Below are positions 1 through 9,112 of a DNA stretch of 64,000 nucleotides, in pieces. The first letter of the stretch is position 1, and every line of letters begins with the position of its first letter. The notes under the pieces were generated by a model. It was not told the origin of the DNA, ran no database searches, and saw only the letters and a program-made list of their open reading frames with translations. This stretch comes from Erysipelotrichaceae bacterium. GTDB taxonomy: Bacteria > Bacillota_I > Bacilli_A > Erysipelotrichales > Erysipelotrichaceae. The position numbers and the translations under genes were made by a program. The DNA is taken from assembly GCA_024684175.1 (NCBI GenBank), contig JAIKXJ010000054.1, positions 47,416 through 111,415 on the forward strand, in the 5' to 3' direction.

Positions 1-967
1 CATCGCCGACACCGAGCGAAAGTGTCGTTTCCATTCCCGAAGGAAGCGAAGAAATGACTTTGGCTTCGATGCCGTCCTCGCAGATCTTGACGAATTCCGG
101 ACGGATGCCTAAGACATAGTCGCCGTCTTTGAGTTCGATCGGATCGTTCGGTGTAAAGCGCACGTTGAAATGATCGTTGCTCAGCAAGAGCGAGTTTCCG
201 TCTTTGACACCTTTGACGCTGACGAAGTTCATCGAAGGATTGCCCATGAAGTCGGCACAGAAGATGTTGGCCGGATCGCCATAGAGCTCAAGCGGCGGGC
301 AATACTGCTGTAAGATGCCCAGCTTGATCAAAGCGACCTTGGTGGAAAGTGTCATAGCTTCCGACTGGTCATGGGTGACATAGACGAACGTGGAATCCGT
401 CGTCTTGTGCAGCCTCTTGAGCTCGGCACGCATGTCGTTACGCAGCTTGGCATCCAGGTTGGACAGCGGCTCATCCATCAGTAAGACTTTCGGATTCGGT
501 GCCAGAGTCCTGGCGATGGCGACACGCTGCTGCTGACCGCCGGAGAGCTCTGCCGGATAACGGTTCATATATTCTTCGATACGCATCGTCTTGCAGATCT
601 CTTTGACGCGCTCATCGATCTTATCCTTCGGCCACTTCATATTCTCCAGACCGAAGGAGATGTTCTTATAGACCGTCATGTGCGGCCACAAGGCGTAGTT
701 CTGGAAAAGGAAACCGACATTGCGCTTGTCCGGCGAAAGGTTGATGCCTTTCTCATCGGAGAACACGCACTGATCGTCAAAATAGATCTCCCCTTCCGTC
801 GGCGTCTCAAGACCGGCGATCATACGCAAAGTCGTCGTCTTGCCGCAGCCCGATGGGCCAAGCAGCGAAACGAATTCTCCGTTTTTGATCTCCATGTTGA
901 GTTTATCGACAGCCAAAGATCCCTTTCCGAATTGTTTTGTGATATTGACTAATTTGATTGTTGGCAT
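1..967 (-). CDS. ABC importer ATP-binding protein, Fe(III)/phosphonate type (3' end off the left edge)
   Basis: The ATPase subunit energises uptake of a small solute with the permease and lipoprotein encoded just upstream. About 322 codons are visible, beginning MPTIKLVNITKQFGKG. Walker A is GPSGCGKTT (about residue 38), the signature is LSGGQQQR, Walker B is LLMDEPLSNLD and the H-loop is VTHDQ. A TOBE-like C-terminal region follows with the RPE motif (GIRPEFVKI), and the end is missing beyond base 1. The start lies 5 bases after the permease stop, so the three genes form one operon transcribed leftward. The order SBP, fused permease, ATPase and the sequence resemble FbpABC/AfuABC/2-aminoethylphosphonate systems. 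The substrate cannot be read from the sequence. Confidence 0.9.
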   Translation of the reverse strand, partial: MPTIKLVNITKQFGKGSLAVDKLNMEIKNGEFVSLLGPSGCGKTTTLRMIAGLETPTEGEIYFDDQCVFSDEKGINLSPDKRNVGFLFQNYALWPHMTVYKNISFGLENMKWPKDKIDERVKEICKTMRIEEYMNRYPAELSGGQQQRVAIARTLAPNPKVLLMDEPLSNLDAKLRNDMRAELKRLHKTTDSTFVYVTHDQSEAMTLSTKVALIKLGILQQYCPPLELYGDPANIFCADFMGNPSMNFVSVKGVKDGNSLLLSNDHFNVRFTPNDPIELKDGDYVLGIRPEFVKICEDGIEAKVISSLPSGMETTLSLGVGD

Positions 968-971
968 ATGT

Positions 972-2765
972 TTATCCTCCTACACCCTTTTCAATGGAAG
1001 CTCCGGTCAGCTTTTCGACTGTGAAGTTGATGATCAATACGACGATGATGATCAGTAGGTTGACCGCGTTGGAGAACTGGGTATAGCCTTTCTCATCGTA
1101 GAACAGCAATAATGTCGTCAGGACACGGTTGTTGGCCGTGACCAGGATGACGAACAGCGAAAGCTCTCTCATTGCCGAAATGAACGGCAAAAGATATCCG
1201 GAAACGATGGTCGTCTTTTCGATCGGAATGATGATGCGCGTCATGCGCTTGACCCAAGGAACGCCCATGATGATACCGGCTTCCTCGATCTCCGGGGAGA
1301 GCTGCAGCATCGAGTTGACACCGCTCCGGGAAGCCATCGGCAGATACTTGATGGTACCGATCAAAGCTAAGATCGCAAAGCTTCCGTATAAGGAAGGAAT
1401 GATCCCGTGTTTGGTCGCAAACATCGACAAGTAGATCGCCGAGAAGGCCATCGAAGGGATCAGGTACGGGATAAAGGTCAGATTCTCAACGACCTGCGAT
1501 AAGAAGCTGCCTCTTCTGCGGACGATACTGTAACCTGCCAAGAAGCCCAGCGTTCCTGCACCCAAGGCACAGGTGAAGGCCAGACGCAAAGAGTTCCACA
1601 GAGTCCGGTAGACTTCCGCGTTACGCAAGATACCCGATTCCGACTGCCAGGTGTCATGTCCCTGTGCCTGACCGATCCAGAAGGACAGCGTCAGGTTGTT
1701 GAAATCATAGACACCGGTGTAGTTCAGCAAAGATTCCAATGCAAAGGTGACCAGCGGAATGACCGACATCATCATAACGACGATGAAGGCAACGATCGAG
1801 ACCGGTGTTCTCCACATGCCCAGATGGAAGATGGAGATGTTGGCTGATTTGCCGGTAACTGTCGCATAGGATTTACGGTTGCCGATCAATTTCTGGTTGA
1901 CGAACATGATGATGACCGAGATCAGGATCATGATCATTGCCAGGATGTAGCCGACACCCGGATTGGTGCCGTTGATCGACGCATAGAGTTCGGTCGTCAA
2001 TACGTAATATCGTACCGGCAGGCCTAAGAACTGCGGCGTGGCAAAGGAAGCCATCGCACCGGAGAAGACCAGGATGATCGTCGACAGGACCGCCGGCATG
2101 ACGATCGGAATGGTGATCCTTAAGAACATGCGCAGACGGCTGGTCTTGAGGATGATTGCCGCCTCTTCCAGATTGGCATCCATGTTGTGCAGGATACCGC
2201 CGATCAGGATATAAGCGAACGGGGCATAGTGCATGCCGGTCACGATGATGATCGGGAATTCGCCATAGGCAAACCAGGTCGGGACCTGGATGCCGGTCAG
2301 GGAATAGAAGATACCGTTGGATCCGGTGATCTCGATGTTCTTGAAGAAGTTCTTCCAGGCAAGACCCAAAGTCCAGCTCGGCATGATGTACGGGAAGATG
2401 AACAGCTTGGTGAGCAGCTTCTTCCAACGCATGTCGCTTCGCGAGACCAGCCAGGCAAAGGAGCCGCCGATCAGGATCGAGACCACGCACGCCCAGGTAC
2501 TGGTAACGATCGAATTGCGGATCGGATCCCATAGCAGAGACTTGGAGAACTCCGAAGCAAACAGACGTTTCCAGTGATAGGTCGTAAAGGTGCCGACCGC
2601 CTGATGGACTCTGGATTTCTCTGCCGAATGTACGATGAAGGTATCCCGGACGATCGAGACCAGAGGGATGACGACCAGAAAGGTCAGTACCACCAGAAAC
2701 AGGACCAAAAGGATATTATAGGGTTTTGAGAAGAAGGTTTTTATTCTGTTCCATCGTTTTTTCAT
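972..2765 (-). CDS. ABC importer permease with two fused transmembrane domains (FbpB-like)
   Basis: A 597-residue integral membrane protein carrying two BPD_transp_1 halves in one chain, as in FbpB/AfuB permeases. The first helix follows a short basic N-terminus (KKRWNRIKTFFSKP). Each half contains an EAA-type coupling loop: ANLEEAAIILKTS near residue 197 and PEIEEAGIIMGVP near residue 491. These dock on the ATPase encoded 4 bases downstream. The start ATG at 2765 is preceded by AGAGGAGAAAGAAT on the minus strand, a good ribosome binding site. The gene sits about 80 bases after the lipoprotein gene in the same operon. Family assignment is secure and substrate is unknown. Confidence 0.9.
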   Translation of the reverse strand: MKKRWNRIKTFFSKPYNILLVLFLVVLTFLVVIPLVSIVRDTFIVHSAEKSRVHQAVGTFTTYHWKRLFASEFSKSLLWDPIRNSIVTSTWACVVSILIGGSFAWLVSRSDMRWKKLLTKLFIFPYIMPSWTLGLAWKNFFKNIEITGSNGIFYSLTGIQVPTWFAYGEFPIIIVTGMHYAPFAYILIGGILHNMDANLEEAAIILKTSRLRMFLRITIPIVMPAVLSTIILVFSGAMASFATPQFLGLPVRYYVLTTELYASINGTNPGVGYILAMIMILISVIIMFVNQKLIGNRKSYATVTGKSANISIFHLGMWRTPVSIVAFIVVMMMSVIPLVTFALESLLNYTGVYDFNNLTLSFWIGQAQGHDTWQSESGILRNAEVYRTLWNSLRLAFTCALGAGTLGFLAGYSIVRRRGSFLSQVVENLTFIPYLIPSMAFSAIYLSMFATKHGIIPSLYGSFAILALIGTIKYLPMASRSGVNSMLQLSPEIEEAGIIMGVPWVKRMTRIIIPIEKTTIVSGYLLPFISAMRELSLFVILVTANNRVLTTLLLFYDEKGYTQFSNAVNLLIIIVVLIINFTVEKLTGASIEKGVGG

Positions 2766-2844
2766 ATTCTTTCTCCTCTCTAAGAAAAAGGGACCGGGCC
2801 AACGCCCAAGCCCCTTTCAAACAGATTATGTTTTGGAAAAATGT

Positions 2845-4074
2845 TTATTTCACCAGCTGGATGAAGTCTTCGACGTCAGCTCTGTGTTCTGCTGCCTGGA
2901 CTGCATCTTCCTGGACGAGGATCTTCTTCCATTCGACAACGCTCATGTCACCATCAGCGATCGGGTTGGAAGTATTTCCGGAGTAATCACCGTATCTGCC
3001 CTGCATACCTTTGTATACAGAACCGTCAGCGATCGTCATTTCACCATCACCGTACCAGCCTTCTTCTGAATATAACCAGATCAGGAATGCTTTTGCCAGT
3101 TCAGGGTTGTCGGCATTGGCGACCTGTAAGCCATAGATCGGATAAATGAATCCGGCAAACGGAGCAACATCATCCTTAGCATACAGCAGTCTGTAAGAAC
3201 CGTTGTCGAGCTGATCGCCGCGGGACTTCAGATACTTGTTCAGAGTCAGAAGACCGGACTGCGGTTTTTCAGCAGCAGCGATATCCTTAGCGATCGTGGA
3301 GTCGGAAGAACCGAGCATCATATCGTTGGCATATAACATCTTGATGAACTGGTAGCCGGCATTCGGGCAATCCGCATCAAGAACGAGATCCTGTCCGTAG
3401 TATTCTTTATAAGCTGCTTCCAGCTTCGCTGCATTCTCATCGGCAGTCAGGTTGACTAAGAAGTTCATGTTGACACCTTCCGTCGTCGGATCCTTCATCC
3501 AGAATGCACCCTTGTTGGCCGGGTCCGTTGCATACCAGAGGTTCGTGATATCGCCTTCGTTGTAAGTGTTGTCAGCGCCGTTGTTGTACATGATGACCTT
3601 GTTGCAGTAATCCCAGACAAGCAGAGGTTCGCAGTCATCACCGACAACGTCTTTGATCTCCTGGTTGTACCAGTTGTAGACATAGCCTTCGTCAACGAGG
3701 TCCGTCAAGACACGTCCGCCATCCTGAATGAAGATGATATCAGCGCCGTTTACGCCCTCTTTGACTTCCTGAGCAACCTGTGTGACCTGTTCGGTATCAC
3801 CGACCTGGGTACCTTCGCATTCGACATCAGGGCAGTATTTGTTGTGGAAAGCTTCCAATGCAGAAACTGTGACGGAGTGTGTGGTATAGATCGTCAGCTT
3901 GTTGCCGTTGGCAATACCTGCAGCCAGCAGATCTTCAAATGTTTCTGCAGCTGTCTCTTCAGGTACCGGTTCTTCGGCAGGTGTTTCAGCAGGTGTCTGT
4001 CCGCCGCCGTTGGAGCAGGCAGCCAGTGTCAGACACATCAGTACTGCAAGTAATAATGCGAGTAACTTTTTCAT
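2845..4074 (-). CDS. Extracellular solute-binding lipoprotein of the Fe(III)/phosphonate-type importer
   Basis: A 409-residue lipoprotein that captures substrate outside the membrane for the permease/ATPase pair downstream. The N-terminus MKKLLALLLAVLMCLTLAAC is a type II signal with lipobox LAAC; Cys20 would be lipidated and is followed by a Gly/Thr/Pro/Glu linker. The mature part (NKLTIYTTHSVTVSALEAF...) has the type 2 periplasmic-binding fold pattern of iron(III), thiamine, phosphonate and hexose-phosphate binders. I chose the start at 4074, not the longer in-frame start upstream, because AGAAGGAG lies 6-7 bases before it and the signal peptide begins there. A possible catabolite-repression site just upstream hints at a carbon-linked substrate. 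That is inference. Confidence 0.88.
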   Translation of the reverse strand: MKKLLALLLAVLMCLTLAACSNGGGQTPAETPAEEPVPEETAAETFEDLLAAGIANGNKLTIYTTHSVTVSALEAFHNKYCPDVECEGTQVGDTEQVTQVAQEVKEGVNGADIIFIQDGGRVLTDLVDEGYVYNWYNQEIKDVVGDDCEPLLVWDYCNKVIMYNNGADNTYNEGDITNLWYATDPANKGAFWMKDPTTEGVNMNFLVNLTADENAAKLEAAYKEYYGQDLVLDADCPNAGYQFIKMLYANDMMLGSSDSTIAKDIAAAEKPQSGLLTLNKYLKSRGDQLDNGSYRLLYAKDDVAPFAGFIYPIYGLQVANADNPELAKAFLIWLYSEEGWYGDGEMTIADGSVYKGMQGRYGDYSGNTSNPIADGDMSVVEWKKILVQEDAVQAAEHRADVEDFIQLVK

Positions 4075-4090
4075 TTTTTTCTCCTTCTCG

Positions 4091-4112
4091 GGAAGCGATG
4101 TAAACGCTTCCT
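4091..4112. promoter_or_regulatory. Inverted repeat with cre-like core in the lipoprotein leader
   Basis: Arms GGAAGCG (4091-4097) and CGCTTCC (4105-4111) form a perfect 7-bp inverted repeat between the promoter and the ribosome binding site of the solute-binding lipoprotein. Its centre reads TGTAAACGCTTCCT (4099-4112), close to the CcpA cre consensus (TGWAANCGNTNWCA; differs at one of the fixed or W positions near the 3' end). It could be a CcpA operator or an mRNA hairpin; the sequence does not decide between them. Confidence 0.5.
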
Positions 4113-4121
4113 TACTTCTAT

Positions 4122-4151
4122 ATTTTATCCCTATGTATTTTATCGTTTCAA
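4122..4151 (-). promoter_or_regulatory. Promoter of the importer operon
   Basis: On the minus strand TTGAAA (4151-4146), an 18-base spacer and TAAAAT (4127-4122) make a sigma-A type promoter. Transcription would start near 4115, about 40 bases before the lipoprotein start, placing the cre-like repeat just inside the transcript. Confidence 0.6.
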
Positions 4152-4174
4152 GAAAATACACCCAACTTGTTACC

Positions 4175-4210
4175 AAAAACAAAAGGATATTACCATTTCT
4201 GGTAATATCC
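4175..4210 (-). terminator. Terminator of the first ABC exporter operon
   Basis: Perfect 10-bp stem GGATATTACC (minus strand, 4210-4201) / GGTAATATCC (4194-4185) with a 6-base loop, followed on the minus strand by TTTTGTTTTT. It directly follows the stop of the ABC exporter at 4214 and insulates the importer operon from it. Confidence 0.9.
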
Positions 4211-4213
4211 TGA

Positions 4214-5974
4214 TCAGTTTTCGAATTGAAGCTGATAAAGTTTGTAGTAGTAACCGCGGTTCTTCAGCAATTGCTGATGGTTGCCCTTTTCGACGATCTC
4301 ACCGTTCTGCAAGACGATGATCTGATCGGCATGCTGGATAGTGGAAAGCCGGTGCGCTACGACCAACATCGTTCCGATCGACTTCATCTTTTCCAGAGAA
4401 CGCTGGATCAGCACTTCCGTCTCCGTATCGATATTGGCCGTCGCCTCATCAAGGATGAGGATCTGCGGCTTGTGGATCACCGTCCTGGCAAACGACAGCA
4501 GCTGCCGCTGGCCCTGCGAAAGGTTCTCGCCTTTTTCGATGATCTCCTCTTCATATCTCTTCGGCAGTTTCTCGATGAAGATGTCGGCATTGACATACCT
4601 GCAGGCTTCTTCCACCTCTTCCTGTGTGAAGGATTCATCGTGCAAAGTGATGTTGTCTTTGATCGTGCCGGAGAACAAGAAGACATCCTGCAGCATCTGT
4701 CCGATCGCTCTTCGTAAAGAATTGAGCTCGATATCGTTGATGTTGATACCGTCGATCAGGATCTCGCCCTTCTGTACTTCGTAGTTGCGGACGATCAAAG
4801 ATAAGATCGTCGTCTTGCCTGCACCGGTCGCACCGACAAAGGCACAGGTCTGTTTGGGTTCGATCACGAAGGAGACATCCTTCAGGATCCAGTTGTCGTC
4901 CTTATAGGCGAACCAGACGTTCTTGAATTCGATCTTTCCCTCGAACTTGTCGATCTTGACCGCATCCGGCTTATCCAGGACATCCGGCTTGACGTCGAGC
5001 AGGTTGAAGATCCTTTCCGATGCCGTCAGCGCCTTCTGCAAGGCATTGAGCTGATCGGCCAGGTTCTGTATCGGGTTGAAGAACTTGGACAGATACAGAT
5101 AGAAGGCAACGATCTCACCGGCGGAAAGGCCGAAGCGTATGCCCTGGGCAAAACATAAGGCGATGGAACAGTTGTAGATGAAGGAGATCAAAGGACGGTA
5201 GACACCGAAGGCTTTGATGACATTGAAACGCTGCTTGCGCAATGCTTCGTTCTTTTCCAGGAACTGTTCTTCCTTCGTCTTCTCCTGGTTGAAGACCTGC
5301 GTCAGCTTCATGCCGGCCAGATTCTCGCTCAGGAAGGTGTTCAAGTCGGAGATGCAGGCTCTTTCCTTGCGGAAGAAACCGCGGACGACTTTCGAAAAGA
5401 CATAAGAGATCCCGAAGACCAGGGCGACGACGCCCAGCAGGGATGTCGCCAGTGACGGCGAGATGAAAAACATGATCACGTAGACACCGACCAGGGTCGT
5501 GATATCGCGCAAGATCCTGACTAAGACACCGGTGAACAGATCGGACATCGACGCCGTATAGGATGTGACGCGCGTGACCAGAGAACCGACCGGCATCTCG
5601 TTGAACTGATTCAGCGACATGTTTTCGATGTGTTCGAAGATCTCCTTGCGCAGACGGTAGATGATGCGCTGGCCGCAGTTCTGCAAGATGCGCGCATTCA
5701 GATATAAGAAAGCCTGGTTGATGCAGGTCAGTACAAACGACAGTAAGACCAGATTCAGGATCAGTTTGATGTTGATGCTGTCTTTGACCAGTTCATCGGT
5801 GATGCGGCTGGTGAACAGCGGGGAGATCGAATCCAGAGCGACGTTGAGTCCAAGCAAAAGAAGCGAGAAGATAAAACCGCCCTTTTCACTGCCGATATAC
5901 TTAAGCGTCCTTCGGATGATCACGCTTAAGGGTAACTTGACGTCACCTTTCAGTTTTTCCAGTTCGTCATTCAT
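4214..5974 (-). CDS. ABC exporter half, ATPase-competent partner of a heterodimer
   Basis: A 586-residue half transporter: six transmembrane helices (about residues 25-310) followed by a nucleotide-binding domain. Walker A is GATGAGKTT, Walker B is ILILDEA with the catalytic glutamate, and the H-loop is VVAHRLST. The signature is LSQGQRQ, not LSGGQ. Its partner, whose stop codon abuts this start (TAGATG), has the reverse pattern: a good signature but Asp in place of the catalytic Glu. This matches asymmetric heterodimeric exporters such as BmrCD and TM287/288, with one degenerate ATP site. Probable role is export of drugs, lipids or peptides; the cargo is unknown. Confidence 0.9.
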   Translation of the reverse strand: MNDELEKLKGDVKLPLSVIIRRTLKYIGSEKGGFIFSLLLLGLNVALDSISPLFTSRITDELVKDSINIKLILNLVLLSFVLTCINQAFLYLNARILQNCGQRIIYRLRKEIFEHIENMSLNQFNEMPVGSLVTRVTSYTASMSDLFTGVLVRILRDITTLVGVYVIMFFISPSLATSLLGVVALVFGISYVFSKVVRGFFRKERACISDLNTFLSENLAGMKLTQVFNQEKTKEEQFLEKNEALRKQRFNVIKAFGVYRPLISFIYNCSIALCFAQGIRFGLSAGEIVAFYLYLSKFFNPIQNLADQLNALQKALTASERIFNLLDVKPDVLDKPDAVKIDKFEGKIEFKNVWFAYKDDNWILKDVSFVIEPKQTCAFVGATGAGKTTILSLIVRNYEVQKGEILIDGININDIELNSLRRAIGQMLQDVFLFSGTIKDNITLHDESFTQEEVEEACRYVNADIFIEKLPKRYEEEIIEKGENLSQGQRQLLSFARTVIHKPQILILDEATANIDTETEVLIQRSLEKMKSIGTMLVVAHRLSTIQHADQIIVLQNGEIVEKGNHQQLLKNRGYYYKLYQLQFEN

Positions 5975-7771
5975 CTAGAGTTCGCTCTCCAGCTTCTGTA
6001 AGTAGACCATCTTCTGGTAAGTCGGGGACGTCTCAAGCAGACGTTCCGGCGTATCAAAAGCTTCGACCTCGCCCTCCTTGAGGACCAGGATCTTATCCAT
6101 GTGCGAGACTGTCGAGACACGCGAGGCGATGATGATGGTCGTCTTGCCTTTGCGCTTCTCGTTGATGTTGTTCAAGATCGTCTCTTCCGTCTTGACATCG
6201 ACGGCTGAGACCGAGTCGTCCATGATCATGATCGGCGCATTCTTCATATAAGCTCTTGCGATCGAGATACGCTGTTTCTGACCGCCGGAAAGAGTCACGC
6301 CGCGTTCGCCCGTGACGGTCTCATAACCTTCCGTGAAACCTAAGATATTGTCATCGACATCCGCAAACTTTGCCGCATCGCGGACATCCGTGATATCCGC
6401 TTTGTTGTTGGCAAAAGAGATGTTGTTCTTGATATTGTCCGAGAAAAGGAAATTATCCTGCGGGACATAAGCGATCGCATCGCGCAGGCTCGCAATATCG
6501 ATATCCATCAGATCGATATCATCGATGAAGATCTTGCCTCTCTCGATGTTGTATAAGTGCAATAACGTATTGACCAGCGTCGTCTTGCCCGAACCGATCT
6601 TGCCTACAAGACCGACCATCTCACCCGGCTGTATCTCAAAAGAGACATGTTTTAAAGAATGGGTATCCCCATCCGGGTAGGCAAAAGAGAAATCTTTGAA
6701 TGTGATCTTGCCCTTGCAGTCCTCCAATACGACCGCATCTTTGGCATTATGGATCTCTTCTTCCTGATCCAAAAACGCATAGATACGTCCGCTGGACGTC
6801 TTGAAACGGGAATGCATCTGTAAGATCTGTCCCATGGCAATCATCGGCCAGATCAAAGTATCGACATAACCGATGAACGTCGTCAGCTTGCCGGCCGACA
6901 TCGTGATGACATGGCCGAACACCGAGACCGGAAGTCCCTGTGCCGTGCGGTAAACGAAATACGCACCGCAGCCCATCAGCACCGACATCGCGATGCCGAT
7001 GATCACTTCGATGGCAATATCGAAAGCGATCGACATCTTGACGAATTCCAGGTTCTTTTCGCTGTTTTCCTTGGCGACCTTGGAGAATGCCAGCAGTTCC
7101 TGCGCTTCCTTGACGAAAGCCTTGATGACGCGGATACCGGTGAAGGTCTCCTGCGTGAAGTCATACAGCTTATCGAACTGCTTCTGCCTTTCCTCCCATT
7201 TGTCGGACATGACCTTTTCGACCCGGTTGCCCCAGATCACCAGTGTCAGCATCGGCAATACGGCGATAAAAGAAAGGACCGGATCGAGCCTCAGCATCTT
7301 ATATAAAGCGATGACCGATAAGAAGATCGCATCGACGGCCATGATGGTGCCCCAGCCGACGAATTCTTCAACGGCCTCGACATCCGAAGAGAACCAGGAC
7401 ATGATCGTACCGATCTTGTTTTCATGATAGTAGCGCTGCGACAGTCTCTCCGCCTTTAAGAACATCTCATGACGGACACCTGCCTCGATCAGACCGGAAG
7501 CCCGCATGATTGTAAAACGGAGGATCGCTCTGCCGGCCATCAGAGCCGTTGCGATCAGAACGATGTTCCTTATAATGTGAGCGATATCAGCGATCTGCAC
7601 ATTGCTGTTATTGGAGACGACCTCAACGATCTCACCTAAAAACTCAGGCACGAATGTCTGACATACATCGACCATGATATCGGCTGCAATGCCTATGACA
7701 AAGAGCACGAAATATTTTTTGTAGTAATCCGAGATCCTGTTTTTTTTCATAATATGCTTACGCTGAGTCAT
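5975..7771 (-). CDS. ABC exporter half with degenerate Walker B, partner of the downstream half
   Basis: About 598 residues with N-terminal transmembrane domain and C-terminal ATPase. Walker A is GKIGSGKTT, the signature is LSGGQKQR, and Walker B is IMIMDDSVSAVD, so Asp replaces the catalytic glutamate. This is the non-hydrolytic side of a heterodimer with the adjacent gene. Two starts are possible: ATG at 7771 (MTQRKH) and ATG at 7750 (MKKNRISDYYKKY). Neither has a Shine-Dalgarno site. A strong promoter ends only 4 bases before 7771, so the mRNA probably begins at or inside that codon. Either translation is leaderless or 7750 is used. The two genes form one operon ending at the 4175-4210 terminator. 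Confidence 0.88.
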   Translation of the reverse strand: MTQRKHIMKKNRISDYYKKYFVLFVIGIAADIMVDVCQTFVPEFLGEIVEVVSNNSNVQIADIAHIIRNIVLIATALMAGRAILRFTIMRASGLIEAGVRHEMFLKAERLSQRYYHENKIGTIMSWFSSDVEAVEEFVGWGTIMAVDAIFLSVIALYKMLRLDPVLSFIAVLPMLTLVIWGNRVEKVMSDKWEERQKQFDKLYDFTQETFTGIRVIKAFVKEAQELLAFSKVAKENSEKNLEFVKMSIAFDIAIEVIIGIAMSVLMGCGAYFVYRTAQGLPVSVFGHVITMSAGKLTTFIGYVDTLIWPMIAMGQILQMHSRFKTSSGRIYAFLDQEEEIHNAKDAVVLEDCKGKITFKDFSFAYPDGDTHSLKHVSFEIQPGEMVGLVGKIGSGKTTLVNTLLHLYNIERGKIFIDDIDLMDIDIASLRDAIAYVPQDNFLFSDNIKNNISFANNKADITDVRDAAKFADVDDNILGFTEGYETVTGERGVTLSGGQKQRISIARAYMKNAPIMIMDDSVSAVDVKTEETILNNINEKRKGKTTIIIASRVSTVSHMDKILVLKEGEVEAFDTPERLLETSPTYQKMVYLQKLESEL

Positions 7772-7775
7772 AGCG

Positions 7776-7804
7776 ATTATACCACTACGCATAGACCAAT
7801 TCAA
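7776..7804 (-). promoter_or_regulatory. Strong promoter of the first ABC exporter pair
   Basis: Minus strand TTGAAT (7804-7799), 17-base spacer, TATAAT (7781-7776), with TG at the extended -10 position (TGGTATAAT). The -10 ends 4 bases before ATG 7771, so the transcript would have little or no leader. Confidence 0.75.
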
Positions 7805-7869
7805 TCAGAGTAAATCGCAGCTGTTCTCTTTTAAGAAAGGATGCCGCCGATGTACCGTCTTTTCTGAAT

Positions 7870-8778
7870 TCACTCTCCTGAGAAACGGCAAGAGATATCT
7901 CCTGAGACCGTCTCAATACTTAAGGACTTGCTTCCGCTTCCCTCGTAAACTTTATGTCTGCTGATCGATTCCTCGCGGATCTCGTAGTCTTCCTTATCTC
8001 CGTCGATGAACAATCGCACATCACCGGACACCGACTCGACCGAGATCTCATCACACTTCACGTTCCTGCCGTTGAGATCACCGGAGACACTTTCGACATC
8101 GAGACCGCCGATGACCGTGATATCTTCGGCCTCTATGTCACCGGAGACCGTCTGTATCTGCAGATCTCTTGCGAAGACGGAAGAAAGCTTCATATCGCCC
8201 GATACCGTCTGCAGATCCAGTTCATCGCATTTGATCCCTTCGATCTTCACATCACCGGAGACATCGTCCAGATCCAGATCGACCATCCTGTCTTCCGGAA
8301 GAAAGATATGCAAATGCTCATTCAAATTTCTTCCTGCCATCGAAAACATCTTCACAAAGAACGTATCGATGATGTTTCCCGAGGCCTCTTCTTCGATCGA
8401 AAGCTCATCGCCGTCGATCCCTATCTCGAGACAGGCCTCGTCACTTTGATCGTATTCCAGCCATCCGTGTCCTTCTTTCGTCGGCTCAATGGTCACATCG
8501 TAGCTCTTCACTTCGATATCGACTTTGGAGATATCATAAAAGTTCCTTCTTTCCATGTGCGGAGCGAGATCCTTTTTTCTTTCGCTGCTCCGTTTCTCAC
8601 AGATGCTGTCAGCCAGATCTTGCGCATTTCCCAAAGAAGCGATGATCTCCTCTTCACTTTCCCCGTTGTCGAGATGATCATTGATGATCTCTTCAAAATA
8701 AGACAGGATCTCTTCACTGTCTTTTGCATCTCTTTCGTCAAGTTCGTTCCTCAGTTCTTCAAGATATCTCTCAAGCAT
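7870..8778 (-). CDS. DUF1700/DUF4097 protein partnered with a PadR regulator
   Basis: A 302-residue protein. Residues 1-80 (MLERYLEELRNELDERD...) are the acidic helical DUF1700/HAAS domain, which in Bacillota is regularly encoded next to PadR regulators. Residues about 95-300 form a repetitive beta-strand DUF4097 region with repeated VSGD motifs (DVSGDVK, TVSGDMK, TVSGDIE, SVSGDLN, SVSGDVR, TVSGDIS), predicted to be a beta helix. No transmembrane helix is evident. I chose the start at 8778 because GGAGGTC lies 8 bases upstream; it overlaps the PadR stop by 8 bases, so the genes are translationally coupled. Its exact function is not established; a role in envelope-stress sensing is inference. 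Confidence 0.8.
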   Translation of the reverse strand: MLERYLEELRNELDERDAKDSEEILSYFEEIINDHLDNGESEEEIIASLGNAQDLADSICEKRSSERKKDLAPHMERRNFYDISKVDIEVKSYDVTIEPTKEGHGWLEYDQSDEACLEIGIDGDELSIEEEASGNIIDTFFVKMFSMAGRNLNEHLHIFLPEDRMVDLDLDDVSGDVKIEGIKCDELDLQTVSGDMKLSSVFARDLQIQTVSGDIEAEDITVIGGLDVESVSGDLNGRNVKCDEISVESVSGDVRLFIDGDKEDYEIREESISRHKVYEGSGSKSLSIETVSGDISCRFSGE

Positions 8779-9091
8779 TTTTTCTGACCTCCTTCGTGAT
8801 AAACTCATACACTTTCAGAAGCTGCGTGAAATCCTTCAGATAATCCGCGATCTTCTCTCTTCCCTTTCCGGTGATCGAATAAAACCTTCTGAGCCTGCCG
8901 TTATATTCAACGGAATAAGAAGTCAGACAATCCGCAGCCTCCAGCCGTTTCAGTATCGGATACAATGTCGATTCCGAGATCTCGATCACGCCCTGCAGAG
9001 ACTGAATGATCTTATAGCCATAAGAATCTTCACTCAAAAGCGCCGCCAGGACACAGACATCCAGAGAACCTCTTTTCAGCTGTATATCCAT
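8771..9091 (-). CDS. PadR-family transcriptional regulator
   Basis: A 106-residue winged-helix repressor. The N-terminus MDIQLKRGSLDVCVLAAL, the motif GYKIIQSL and ESTLYPILKRLEAADCLTSY are the PadR winged helix-turn-helix signature. The C-terminal helix (KIADYLKDFTQLLKVYEFI) would dimerise. ATG at 9091 is preferred over an upstream start because AAGGAGG precedes it at ideal spacing. The gene overlaps the DUF1700/DUF4097 gene by 8 bases. A palindrome sits inside the promoter spacer and suggests autorepression; the adjacent ABC exporters are plausible further targets, but no matching site was seen at their promoters. Confidence 0.92.
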   Translation of the reverse strand: MDIQLKRGSLDVCVLAALLSEDSYGYKIIQSLQGVIEISESTLYPILKRLEAADCLTSYSVEYNGRLRRFYSITGKGREKIADYLKDFTQLLKVYEFITKEVRKNA

Positions 9092-9112
9092 AAATACCTC
9101 CTTACACACTAT

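Noticed and set aside
1..967. Spermidine or maltose assignment of the first ATPase
   Set aside because: The partner permease is a fused double-domain FbpB type and the binding protein is of the iron/phosphonate type. A complete potABCD is found elsewhere in the window.
1873..2532. A second minus-strand frame of 219 codons inside the permease
   Set aside because: Same-strand alternative frame within a clear permease gene; low-complexity Asp/His/Arg composition and no initiation signal.
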